From Gluconacetobacter asukensis (GTDB taxonomy: Bacteria > Pseudomonadota > Alphaproteobacteria > Acetobacterales > Acetobacteraceae), in the NCBI RefSeq assembly GCF_014174375.1, contig NZ_JABEQE010000010.1:62001-126000 (forward strand): a stretch of 64,000 bases of DNA, in the 5' to 3' direction. Positions within the stretch are counted from its first letter, which is position 1; the number at the start of each line of letters is the position of its first letter. The notes beneath the pieces were generated by a model, which searched no databases, was not told where the DNA came from, and saw only the letters and a list, made by a program, of their open reading frames with translations. This document shows positions 8,220 through 16,018 of the stretch, piece after piece. Both the position numbers and the translations under genes were made by a program.

Positions 8220-9758
8220 ATGTTAAGACGCGATCTCGTGAAGACCGGGGCGGGTGTGTCGCTGCTGTCGCTGCTGGGGGCAGGCGCGCGCGCGGCCCAT
8301 GCCGACGTGCCGGGCGCCCCCGCGCCGACCGGGGCCTTCGATGCCAGCACGGTGCGGCGGATCGCCGAACGCCTGTCGCGCAGCGCCTATCGCGCGCCCG
8401 ACCAGACGTTGCCTTCGGCGATCGATTCGCTGAATTTCGACCAGTACCGCTCGATCGCCTATCGCGAGGATCAGGCGCTGTGGCACGGCCAGAATCTGGC
8501 CTTCGACGTGGAATTCTTCCCGCGCGGTTTTCTCTACCGTCCGCGCATCGAGATCTATGAAGTCGCGGACGGCAAATCGTCGCCGGTGCCCTACAGTCCC
8601 GACCTGTTTACTTATGGCGACCCGAAGCTGAAGGTCGCGGATAATGTGGGTTTTGCCGGGCTGCGGCTGCGCTATGCGATCAACACGCCGGGCGTGATGG
8701 AGGAATTCTGCGTCTTTCTCGGCGCGTCCTATTTCCGCGCGGTGGCGAAGGGACAGAATTACGGCCTGTCGGCCCGGGGCTTTGCTGATGGGACGGGTAA
8801 TCCGAAGGGCGAGGAGTTCGCGCTGTTCCGCGCCTTCTGGCTGGAGAAGCCGCAGCCGGGCGTCGATTCCGTGGTCGTGCATGCGCTGCTGGACAGCCCC
8901 TCGGTCGCGGGGGCCTTCAGCTTCACCATCCGCCCGGGTGACATGACCGTTTTTGACGTTCAGTCCTACGTGTATCCGCGCACGAAGATCGACGAGCCGG
9001 GCATCGCGCCGCTGACGGGCATGTTCTATTTCGACGCCAACGACCGCAATCATGTCGATGACTGGCGCCCCGCCGCGCATGACAGCGAGGCACTTTCGAT
9101 CTGGACCGGCAGCGGCCAGCAATTGTGGCGGCCGCTGCGCAATCCGCGCGACCTGCAGTTTTCGGCTTTTTCGGACAATTCGGTGCGCGGCTTCGGCCTG
9201 ATGCAGCGCAAGCGTGCCTTCGCCGATTTCGAGGATCTGGCGCTGAATTACGAAAAGCGCCCGTCGCTGTGGATCGAGCCGATCGGCGACTGGGGCGCCG
9301 GCGCGGTCGATCTGGTGGAAATCCCGACACCCAACGAGGTGAACGACAACATCGTCTCGTTCTGGCGTCCGGGCGGCGGACTGGCGGCGGGGAAGGAATA
9401 TGCCTTTACCTATCGCATGTACTGGGGGTGGGATACGCCCTGGCCGACCCGGCTGGCGCGGATTGCTGCCACCCGTGTGGGTGCGGTGACCGACGATCCG
9501 GCCGCCCGGTTCTTCGCGATCGATTTCAGTGGCGCGCCGTTCGACAATCTGCCGCCCGATGCCAGGTTCCATCTGGTGCCCAGCAGTTCGGCCGGCACGA
9601 TCCGCAATGTTGTGGTCGAGCCTGATCCGGCCATCCATGGCTGGCGCACGACATTCGAATTCGCGCCCGGTGATGCCAAGATCGCCGAGCTGACCTGTGT
9701 TCTGGCCAATGATGCGGGGCCGGTATCCGAGCAATGGACCTATCGATGGACACCCTAG
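8220..9758 (+). CDS. opgG: Periplasmic glucan biosynthesis protein OpgG/MdoG (or OpgD-like)
   Basis: This is a 512-residue periplasmic protein needed for branching or length control of osmoregulated periplasmic glucans (MdoG family). It carries a twin-arginine-like signal MLRRDLVKTGAGVSLLSLL followed by an Ala-rich cleavage region (ARAAHA), which resembles OpgD, the Tat-exported relative, more than Sec-exported OpgG. Family landmarks include LAFDVEFFPRGFLYRPRIEI, GFAGLRLRYAIN, and the C-terminal YRMYWGWDTPWP. The stop overlaps the start of opgH by 25 bases, so the pair forms an operon. The MdoG-family call is firm; the choice between OpgG and OpgD naming is uncertain. Confidence 0.93.
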   Translation: MLRRDLVKTGAGVSLLSLLGAGARAAHADVPGAPAPTGAFDASTVRRIAERLSRSAYRAPDQTLPSAIDSLNFDQYRSIAYREDQALWHGQNLAFDVEFFPRGFLYRPRIEIYEVADGKSSPVPYSPDLFTYGDPKLKVADNVGFAGLRLRYAINTPGVMEEFCVFLGASYFRAVAKGQNYGLSARGFADGTGNPKGEEFALFRAFWLEKPQPGVDSVVVHALLDSPSVAGAFSFTIRPGDMTVFDVQSYVYPRTKIDEPGIAPLTGMFYFDANDRNHVDDWRPAAHDSEALSIWTGSGQQLWRPLRNPRDLQFSAFSDNSVRGFGLMQRKRAFADFEDLALNYEKRPSLWIEPIGDWGAGAVDLVEIPTPNEVNDNIVSFWRPGGGLAAGKEYAFTYRMYWGWDTPWPTRLARIAATRVGAVTDDPAARFFAIDFSGAPFDNLPPDARFHLVPSSSAGTIRNVVVEPDPAIHGWRTTFEFAPGDAKIAELTCVLANDAGPVSEQWTYRWTP

Positions 9759-11938
9759 GCGAGAGCGCGCGGACGGGCGCGGACGGCGGGTTCGGGCGTG
9801 GACCGGGCGGCGGCTTTCGCGCCCTGCCTGACGAATCCTCGATGGAGATGGCGACGCAATCGCTGTCGGCGCTGCCCCTGACGCACGGCCGGCCGCGTAT
9901 GCCGGTGACCGAACCTTCGCTGATGGTGCTGCGGCGGCTGACGGTGATCGGTTCGGCCACCCTGCTGACGGCCTATGGCGCCTACGAGATGAACCGGGTG
10001 CTGAACTCGGCGGGCTATTCGGTGCTGGGCGTGGTCGTGCTGGTGCTGTTCGTGCTGCTGTTTCAGTGGATTGCGCTGGCTTTCACCTCCGCCCTGGGCG
10101 GTTTCGTGTCGCTGTTGCGGCATGGTGGGCTGGGGCTGGGGATTGCGCGTGAGGGGCCGCTGCCTTCGCTGTCCAGCCGTACCGCCCTGCTGATGCCGAC
10201 CTATAATGAAAGCCCGGGTCGGGTGATGGCCGGGCTGCGCGCCATGTATGACAGCATGGCGGCGACGGGCCGGCTGGAATCGTTCGATTTCTTTATCCTG
10301 TCCGACACCACCAATCCGGATGTGTGGGTCGAGGAAGAGGCCGCGTTCCTGGCCCTGCGGGCCGCGACGGGTGGGGATGCGCGCATCTTCTACCGTCGGC
10401 GGCCGGTGAATACCGAGCGCAAGGCGGGCAACATTGCCGAATGGGTGCGCCGCTTCGGCGGGGCCTACGCGCAGATGCTCACGCTGGATGCCGACAGCCT
10501 GATGGCGGGTGCAACGGTGGTGCGCATCGTTGCCGCGATGGAGCGCCATCCGGGTGTGGGCCTGATCCAGACCCTGCCGGAAATCGTCAACGGCACCACG
10601 CTGTTCGCGCGGATGCAGCAATTCGCGGGCAGGGTCTATGGCCCGCTGATCGCCCATGGCATTGCCTGGTGGCATGGTTCCGAAGGCAATTACTGGGGAC
10701 ATAATGCGGTGATCCGCACCCGTGCCTTCGCCGAGCAGGCGGGCCTGCCGCACCTGCCGGGGCGCAAGCCGTTTGGCGGCCATATTCTCAGCCACGATTT
10801 CGTCGAGGCCGCGCTGATGCGCCGAGGCGGCTGGGCCATCCATATGGTGCCGGGCCTGCCCGGTTCGTACGAGGAAAGCCCGCCCTCGCTGACCGACATC
10901 GCGATCCGCGACCGTCGCTGGTGCCAGGGCAATCTGCAGCATGCCAAGGTGGTGGGGACGCGCGGCCTGAACTGGGTCAGCCGGATGCATATGCTGATGG
11001 GCATCGGCTCCTATGTCACCTCGCCGATGTGGCTGCTGTTCCTGCTCGCGGGTATCCTGATCTCGCTGCAGTCCCGCTTCGAGAAGCCGGAATATTTCGG
11101 CGATACCAAATCCCTGTATCCGAACTGGCCGCACGTCGATCCCCAACAGGCGAAATACGTGTTCATCGTCACCATGGGGATCCTGCTGGCGCCCAAGCTG
11201 CTGGCCTATGTGGCGCTGCTGTTCGATCCGGCGGCACGCCGGGGCTGCGGCGGGGCGGTGCGGGCGGCGCTGTCGGTGCTGGTCGAGACGCTGATCGGCG
11301 GGCTGGTCGCGCCGGTGGCGATGCTGATCCAGACCTCTGGCGTGCTGTCGATCCTGCTGGGGCGGGATTCGGGGTGGAACGCGCAGCGGCGTGACGATGG
11401 CGGGGTGCCGTTCATGGAGACGGTGCGGGCCTACTGGGTCTATATGCTGTTCGGCCTGGTTCTGGGCGGATGTGCGTGGAGCGTGTCGATCCCGCTGTTC
11501 CTGTGGATGACGCCGGTGCTGCTGGGGCTGGTCTTTGCCATCCCGCTGGCGGCCGCGACCAGCAGCCGCGATGCCGGCCAGGCGCTGCTGCGTGCCGGGC
11601 TGCTGCTGATCCCCGAGGAAACGTCGCCGCCGGACATCCTGCGCCGCGCCGCCGCCGCCAATGCGGCCCGGCCGGTGGCAGAGGGGGGCGAGGCGATCCA
11701 TCTGCTGCTGGCCAACCCGGCGCTGATGGCGGCGCATTGGGCGATGCTGCCGCCCCCGCGCGGGCCGGGTGACCCGATCAATCCCGACCTGCTGGTCGGG
11801 TTGCTGAAACTGGCGGAAAGCCCCGATCCCGAGAGTGCGGTCAAGCGACTGAAGCGGACGGAAAAGGCTGCAGTGCTGGGCAGTGCGGATGGTCTGGCGC
11901 GGCTCGACGCCCTGCGGGGCAGTGGGCTGCGCGCCTGA
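9734..11938 (+). CDS. opgH: Glucans biosynthesis glucosyltransferase OpgH/MdoH
   Basis: This is a 734-residue inner-membrane GT2 glucosyltransferase that makes the linear beta-glucan backbone of periplasmic glucans from UDP-glucose and passes it to OpgG. Visible motifs are ALLMPTYNESPGRV (nucleotide binding), LTLDADSLM (DxD-like metal site), and RDRRWCQGNLQHAK (Q/RxxRW acceptor motif). Two hydrophobic segments near residues 65-115 and about five to six after residue 400 match the family topology. The ATG at 9734 overlaps the end of opgG; a second in-frame ATG is at 9746. Confidence 0.95.
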   Translation: MDLSMDTLGESARTGADGGFGRGPGGGFRALPDESSMEMATQSLSALPLTHGRPRMPVTEPSLMVLRRLTVIGSATLLTAYGAYEMNRVLNSAGYSVLGVVVLVLFVLLFQWIALAFTSALGGFVSLLRHGGLGLGIAREGPLPSLSSRTALLMPTYNESPGRVMAGLRAMYDSMAATGRLESFDFFILSDTTNPDVWVEEEAAFLALRAATGGDARIFYRRRPVNTERKAGNIAEWVRRFGGAYAQMLTLDADSLMAGATVVRIVAAMERHPGVGLIQTLPEIVNGTTLFARMQQFAGRVYGPLIAHGIAWWHGSEGNYWGHNAVIRTRAFAEQAGLPHLPGRKPFGGHILSHDFVEAALMRRGGWAIHMVPGLPGSYEESPPSLTDIAIRDRRWCQGNLQHAKVVGTRGLNWVSRMHMLMGIGSYVTSPMWLLFLLAGILISLQSRFEKPEYFGDTKSLYPNWPHVDPQQAKYVFIVTMGILLAPKLLAYVALLFDPAARRGCGGAVRAALSVLVETLIGGLVAPVAMLIQTSGVLSILLGRDSGWNAQRRDDGGVPFMETVRAYWVYMLFGLVLGGCAWSVSIPLFLWMTPVLLGLVFAIPLAAATSSRDAGQALLRAGLLLIPEETSPPDILRRAAAANAARPVAEGGEAIHLLLANPALMAAHWAMLPPPRGPGDPINPDLLVGLLKLAESPDPESAVKRLKRTEKAAVLGSADGLARLDALRGSGLRA

Positions 11939-11944
11939 GCGATG

Positions 11945-11972
11945 GGACAGGACGCGCCACTGTCCTGTTCCT
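11945..11972. terminator. Candidate intergenic hairpin between opgH and the convergent gene
   Basis: ACAGGAC and GTCCTGT form a seven-base-pair stem with an eight-base loop immediately after the opgH stop codon and just before the stop of the convergent gene. There is no clean U-run, so termination efficiency is uncertain. Confidence 0.35.
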
Positions 11973-11981
11973 GATGGCTGT

Positions 11982-12398
11982 TTACTTCGGCGGAGCGGCG
12001 GGCTGGTCCAGCGCCATGCAGGCGTGGGCCACCTTGGGGTCGTTGCCGTTCTTTTCACACAATGCGGTGGCGTCGGGGCTGCAGGATTGGACTGCGGTTT
12101 CGAAATCCGTTTCCAGCACGTCACGCGCGACCCCCACATCGGGGTCGTTGGTCCGTTTCTGTTCGGCTTCCAGCGTGTCCTGGGTCTTGTGCAGTTCGGT
12201 CAGGGCGTCGACGCATGGCTGGCTGGTGGCATTGGGGTCGGTTTGCAGGACCGCTACCAGTTTCTGTAGTTCGACCGTGGTGGAGGACGGCGCCACTTCC
12301 CCTTCATCGTCCTGCGCGATCGCGGGAGAGACGGCGAGGATGCCGGACAGGAACAGGACGGCCAGCCGGCCGGGATGAGTGATCGTCACACTGGGCAT
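11982..12398 (-). CDS. Small secreted protein of unknown function, four cysteines
   Basis: This is a 138-residue protein with a Sec signal peptide (RLAVLFLSGILAVSPAIAQ) and a short acidic, helix-rich mature domain. Four cysteines occur in the mature part (QPCVDAL, QSCSPDATALCEKN, HACMALD), consistent with two disulfides in the periplasm. It is convergent with opgH. I do not recognise the family. Confidence 0.65.
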   Translation of the reverse strand: MPSVTITHPGRLAVLFLSGILAVSPAIAQDDEGEVAPSSTTVELQKLVAVLQTDPNATSQPCVDALTELHKTQDTLEAEQKRTNDPDVGVARDVLETDFETAVQSCSPDATALCEKNGNDPKVAHACMALDQPAAPPK

Positions 12399-12561
12399 TC
12401 CACTGGCGCGAGGCCCCGGGGATGCGACGCGTGCTGCTCGACAGCGATCCCGTGCTTTCCCCGGGGGGCGCCGGGCCGGTCTGGCGGCGGCGCCGCGGGA
12501 TCGGCGGGACTATGGCAGGAAGTGCCGGTGGACGAAAGGGTACCGGGTGCGGCGGCCCCTT

Positions 12562-12972
12562 TCAGGGTGGGTTGTGGGTGGCATAGTTCCGCAGCAGAAG
12601 GGTCTGGATTTCCTCATCGGGATTGCCCAGCCAGCTTTGCAGGAACGGATGCTGCGCGTCTGGCCGGACATGCAGCAATCCCCAGGCGGCGTGGCCATCG
12701 GCCGCGAAAACGATATCGAGCTGGTTGTCACCGCAATCGTGTGGTTTGCACAGGTGCCCCAGCAGATAGGCGTGGCCACCGGTTGCGACCTGCGTCACGG
12801 GCGTCGACGTGGCCTGCCCGCGACTGACCCAATCCGGAAAGCGCTGCATGACGACATAGGCCCGGCGATAGGGGGCCTCGAGCAGCAGGTCGGCGGTTTG
12901 CGGCGGTTCGGTCGCCCTGGCGGGATGGTCGATCAGAAGCAGGGCCACGGGGCAGGCATGGATGAAACGCAT
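12562..12972 (-). CDS. Ivy-like inhibitor of C-type lysozyme
   Basis: This is a periplasmic protein of about 136 residues. The diagnostic feature is CKPHDCGDNQLDIVFAADG: the CKPHDC loop is the lysozyme-inhibiting loop of the Ivy family (inhibitor of vertebrate lysozyme), whose histidine plugs the lysozyme active site. Upstream TPVTQVATGGHAYLLGHL and downstream AAWGLLHVRPD, ending in PDEEIQTLLLRNYA, also follow the Ivy pattern. The frame is open back to 13089, but the ATG at 12970-12972 gives a plausible signal peptide (MRFIHACPVALLLI ... PARAT). No strong ribosome site is visible, so the start is uncertain. The family is inferred by motif recognition. Confidence 0.75.
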   Translation of the reverse strand: MRFIHACPVALLLIDHPARATEPPQTADLLLEAPYRRAYVVMQRFPDWVSRGQATSTPVTQVATGGHAYLLGHLCKPHDCGDNQLDIVFAADGHAAWGLLHVRPDAQHPFLQSWLGNPDEEIQTLLLRNYATHNPP

Positions 12973-13215
12973 AAGACGACACGGCACGTCGGCATGGCTC
13001 CTGAGATAAAGGTGAGCGTCTTCCGGCGCCGCCTGATATCGGCACGCCATCAGATCCATGCCAAAAAACCTTCGGCTGCCCGAGGTCACAGGACGCTTAT
13101 CCGGGCGCGAAGTTTAAAATATTCTTCCCGTAGCCCATTTTTTTGGAGGAAACGTAAAGCGGGGCTACCCGTGGCAGGGTGCGTCCGTCTGGTGTAGGAT
13201 CGCCTCATCAGCCGC

Positions 13216-13533
13216 GTGCCGGCGCACCGCCCGTTCAGGAATATCGTCCCCGCCATGCGCCAGCGTTCCGCGCCCTCGTCTGTCTTGCCCCGGTTGCCGA
13301 ACCCGAAAAAGCTCAAGCTCGGGGTGCTGGTCGTGCTTGCCGTGGCTTATGGCGTGTTGTTCGTGACCCTGTCGCGGCATCCCAAGGCGCCGCCCAAGCC
13401 GCGTTACACCGCCATTCCGGTGGCGGTCGTCAAGACCGCGCCACAGATCGGGGCCGCCCCGCCGGCGCCGGCCGTGCAGCTTCAGCCGGTGCCGACGGTC
13501 GAGGTTCCGCAACCTCGCCTGACGATCCGCTGA
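13216..13533 (+). CDS. Hypothetical single-pass membrane protein, proline-rich tail
   Basis: This is a 105-residue protein (GTG at 13216; an internal ATG at 13255 gives 92 residues). A basic N-terminus is followed by one transmembrane segment, LGVLVVLAVAYGVLFVTLS, and a Pro/Ala/Val-rich periplasmic tail (KAPPKPRYTAIPVAVV and further). No enzymatic motif is present. It is followed by a good terminator. Family unknown. Confidence 0.55.
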   Translation: MPAHRPFRNIVPAMRQRSAPSSVLPRLPNPKKLKLGVLVVLAVAYGVLFVTLSRHPKAPPKPRYTAIPVAVVKTAPQIGAAPPAPAVQLQPVPTVEVPQPRLTIR

Positions 13534-13537
13534 AACG

Positions 13538-13560
13538 GCGGGCCGCCGCCGGCCCGCTTT
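13538..13560 (+). terminator. Rho-independent terminator
   Basis: GCGGGCC, a six-base loop GCCGCC, and GGCCCGC followed by TTT form a strong GC stem four bases after the stop of the small membrane protein gene. It also separates that gene from the convergent YbaK gene. Confidence 0.6.
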
Positions 13561-13573
13561 CCCGATCGTGTTT

Positions 13574-14041
13574 TCAGGCCGGCGCCTGGCAGACATCGAC
13601 CCAACTGGCCTCGGTCAGTTCGGCCAGCCGGTCGGGCGACAGGCGCACGGCGCTGTTGATCGCGCCGGCGGCGGGAATGACCGTTTCGAAAGCGCGCAGC
13701 GAGACGTCGCAATAGACCGGGAGCGGGGCGGGCAGCCCGAACGGACAGACGCCGCCCACCGGGTGGCTGGTCCATTGCTCGACCTCCGCGCGGTCGAGCA
13801 TGCGCGGCTTGTGACCGAAGGCATCCTTGGTCTTGCGATTGTCCAGCCGGGCGGTGCCGGCCGCAACCACCAGCACCACCTGTTCGCCCAGTCGCAGCGA
13901 GATGGTCTTGGCGATCTGTGCGGGATGCGTGCCGTGCGCGGCGGCGGCCTCGGCCACTGTTGCGGTCGGCTGGTCCAGTTCGATGATGGCCAGGTCGGGC
14001 GCGCGCTCGGCCAGGAAGGCGCGGACGGAGTCCAGGCTCAT
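13574..14041 (-). CDS. ybaK: YbaK/EbsC-family aminoacyl-tRNA deacylase
   Basis: This is a 155-residue free-standing editing domain (YbaK/ProRS-INS superfamily) that hydrolyses mischarged tRNAs such as Cys-tRNAPro or Ala-tRNAPro in the cytoplasm. Supporting features are HPAQIAKTISLRLGEQVVLV with the conserved KT(I/L) element, KTKDAFGHKPRMLDRAEV, and the glycine motif SHPVGGVCPFGLP (family GGVSP/GYRAP-type loop). It ends with AINSAVRLSPDRLAELTEA. The gene is complete and convergent with the preceding small gene. The exact tRNA target cannot be told from sequence. Confidence 0.85.
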   Translation of the reverse strand: MSLDSVRAFLAERAPDLAIIELDQPTATVAEAAAAHGTHPAQIAKTISLRLGEQVVLVVAAGTARLDNRKTKDAFGHKPRMLDRAEVEQWTSHPVGGVCPFGLPAPLPVYCDVSLRAFETVIPAAGAINSAVRLSPDRLAELTEASWVDVCQAPA

Positions 14042-14152
14042 CGGGCGGAATGGGGAAGGGGGGTGGACATGGGCAACGGCTCCTTGGGCATCCCTGACGC
14101 GTCTCGCGCCGTATCCTGGCCCGTCTGCCGGAGGTCGTCGAGAGCGGGGGGC

Positions 14153-15349
14153 TTATGCCTCCCGGCCGCCGCCGAACAGGCGGAACATCGGGCCCGTCAG
14201 CACCGTTGAGATCACGGCCAGCAGCATGAGCGAGGCAAAGGCGAAGTTGGAGACCATGCCGCGCTGGTGCAGGATGGTGGCGGCGACGATTTCCATCAGC
14301 CCCTTGCATTGCAGCAGGGCCCCGGCCGCCAGCGCCCGCCGGCCACGGAGACTGGGTGACGGCGGATACAGCCACACCGCGCCCAGCTTGCTGGCGATCG
14401 AGACCCCGACCAGCAGCAGCGATGCCAGGATGGAGGGAAAGGTCAGGGCGCGGCCGTCGATATGCATGCCGCTATGGCCGAAGAAGAGCGGCGCGAGCCA
14501 GACCAGCGCCAGGCTGCCCACCTGTTCGACCGGCAGGCGACGTACCCAGCTTGGGGGCATCAGCGCGCCGGCGGCATAGGCGCCGATCAGCTCATGCAGA
14601 CCCAACTGCATGCTGGCCCATGATCCGGCCGCCAGCCATACCGGCAGCACCGCCCAGATCAGCCACAGGGGCGGTGCGGGAAAACGGCGGGTTGCCCAGC
14701 CGCTGACCGCCACCATCGCACCCAGCAGCAGGACTGCCAGGATCTGGAGATGGCTCCATCCATGCAGCGCGGAGGCGCCCTTGGCCGCGAATTGCAGCGC
14801 CGCCAGCCCGGTCCACAACGCCATGTCGTCCACGACGGCCAGCCGCAGCGCCAATTGTCCGACCCCCCGTTCGGTGGGGGCCAGTTCGCGGACGATACCG
14901 ATCAGGACCGGCAGGGCGCTGACGGCGATGCACAGGCCGATCGCCATGGCGCCGACCCAATTCTGCCCGTCCGGTGCCTGCCAGTCCGGCTGGGGCATCA
15001 GCACCGCGTGGACCAGAAGCGTGCCGATGCCGAACGGAACGGCCAGGGCGACGAATGCGCTGCCCAGCAGTCGGGGTAGGGAGGTTTCCGGCATGGCGGT
15101 CGACGGGTCTTCGCCGGGATGCTGCCACATTTCCAGCCCGGCGGTGAAGGCCAGGATCAATACGGCCACCCAGCCGATCATGTCGCCGGTGGCGGACGGC
15201 ACGCCAAGCCGATCGACGGGCCAGCCTGTCACGGCGATCAGGATACCCACCACGATCGGCAGCACCGCGATCGGAATCGTCCGCCCCAGCAGACGCCAGG
15301 CCAGCCATGGAACCATCACGAATACGCCGAAATCCGCGATGATATTCAT
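14153..15349 (-). CDS. Cation:proton antiporter, CPA2/NhaP-like
   Basis: This is a 398-residue integral membrane protein with about 11-12 hydrophobic segments and the Na+/H+ exchanger (CPA2) layout. The N-terminal half contains LILAFTAGLEMW. The central AVVDDMALWTGL holds the paired acidic residues of the ion-binding helix (here DD). The late QCKGLMEIVAATILHQRGMVS resembles the R/KG helix of the family. It lacks the C-terminal TrkA-N domain of KefC types. It likely exchanges Na+ or K+ for protons across the inner membrane, useful in acid habitats. Substrate is inferred. Confidence 0.85.
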   Translation of the reverse strand: MNIIADFGVFVMVPWLAWRLLGRTIPIAVLPIVVGILIAVTGWPVDRLGVPSATGDMIGWVAVLILAFTAGLEMWQHPGEDPSTAMPETSLPRLLGSAFVALAVPFGIGTLLVHAVLMPQPDWQAPDGQNWVGAMAIGLCIAVSALPVLIGIVRELAPTERGVGQLALRLAVVDDMALWTGLAALQFAAKGASALHGWSHLQILAVLLLGAMVAVSGWATRRFPAPPLWLIWAVLPVWLAAGSWASMQLGLHELIGAYAAGALMPPSWVRRLPVEQVGSLALVWLAPLFFGHSGMHIDGRALTFPSILASLLLVGVSIASKLGAVWLYPPSPSLRGRRALAAGALLQCKGLMEIVAATILHQRGMVSNFAFASLMLLAVISTVLTGPMFRLFGGGREA

Positions 15350-15573
15350 GCCGTCCGTGCGCCTCCGCGTGCTGCTGACCGTTATCTATGCGCTCCATGC
15401 ATATATTAAATGATGTTCAGGGATCAAATCGGGGACAATGGCCGGCCGTTGATTGCCCGTGTCCGCACGGGGGCGACCCATGCGATTGGCCCGGTTCTGC
15501 CATACGATGGACCTATTCCCGCCATGACGGCATGGTTCCATGCGCTGTAGTCACAGAATGTGAGAATTGATCG

Positions 15574-15960
15574 ATGACGATCCGGAAATCCCTGCTTGCT
15601 CTTGCCCTGCCCATGACCGTTCTGGCGCTGACCGCCGCCATGCCGGCTGCCCGCGCGGCGGATGACGCCTGTACCCAGTCCGGCAACCAGTCGACGGCGC
15701 CGGGATGGGATGTCGCCGGCCGCCTGGCCCAGCGCGAGGATTGCCTGGCGGGCCGTGGCCGTGCCTATCGCGATGGGGTGACGAACGGCGTGCAGCAGCG
15801 GGTACAGAGTGGCCGCGATGCGGTCGACGCCGTGCGCAATACGCCGCAGCGCCAGGTGGATCGTCTGCGCAACGCCGGCACGACCGAACAGAACCGTCTG
15901 AATGCGCTGGGTCAGCAGACGCGGACGAACGCTGCCAACATGCTGACGGGTGGGTTGTAA
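15574..15960 (+). CDS. Small secreted helical protein of unknown function
   Basis: This is a 128-residue protein with a Sec signal peptide (SLLALALPMTVLALTAAMPA, cleavage near ARAAD) and a polar, Arg/Gln/Asn-rich helical mature domain containing two cysteines (DACTQS, REDCLAG), which could form one disulfide. No known family is recognised. It is convergent with the helicase gene and followed by a hairpin. Confidence 0.6.
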   Translation: MTIRKSLLALALPMTVLALTAAMPAARAADDACTQSGNQSTAPGWDVAGRLAQREDCLAGRGRAYRDGVTNGVQQRVQSGRDAVDAVRNTPQRQVDRLRNAGTTEQNRLNALGQQTRTNAANMLTGGL

Positions 15961-15972
15961 AAGACTGAAGTG

Positions 15973-16002
15973 ACCCGCCCGGATCGTGTGATCCAGGCGG
16001 GT
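15973..16002. terminator. Bidirectional hairpin between convergent genes
   Basis: ACCCGCCCGGATC and GATCCAGGCGGGT pair over 13 bases with one mismatch around a GTGT loop. It lies between the stop of the secreted protein gene and the stop of the convergent helicase gene. On the minus strand a TTTT stretch follows; on the plus strand no U-run does. Confidence 0.5.
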
Positions 16003-16018
16003 TACGGTTCTGCCGGCC

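Noticed and set aside
9755-12139. 794-codon open frame antisense to opgH
   Set aside because: It is the complement of a strongly supported GT2 gene in high-GC DNA; the translation is Arg/Gln/His/Pro-rich without any domain.
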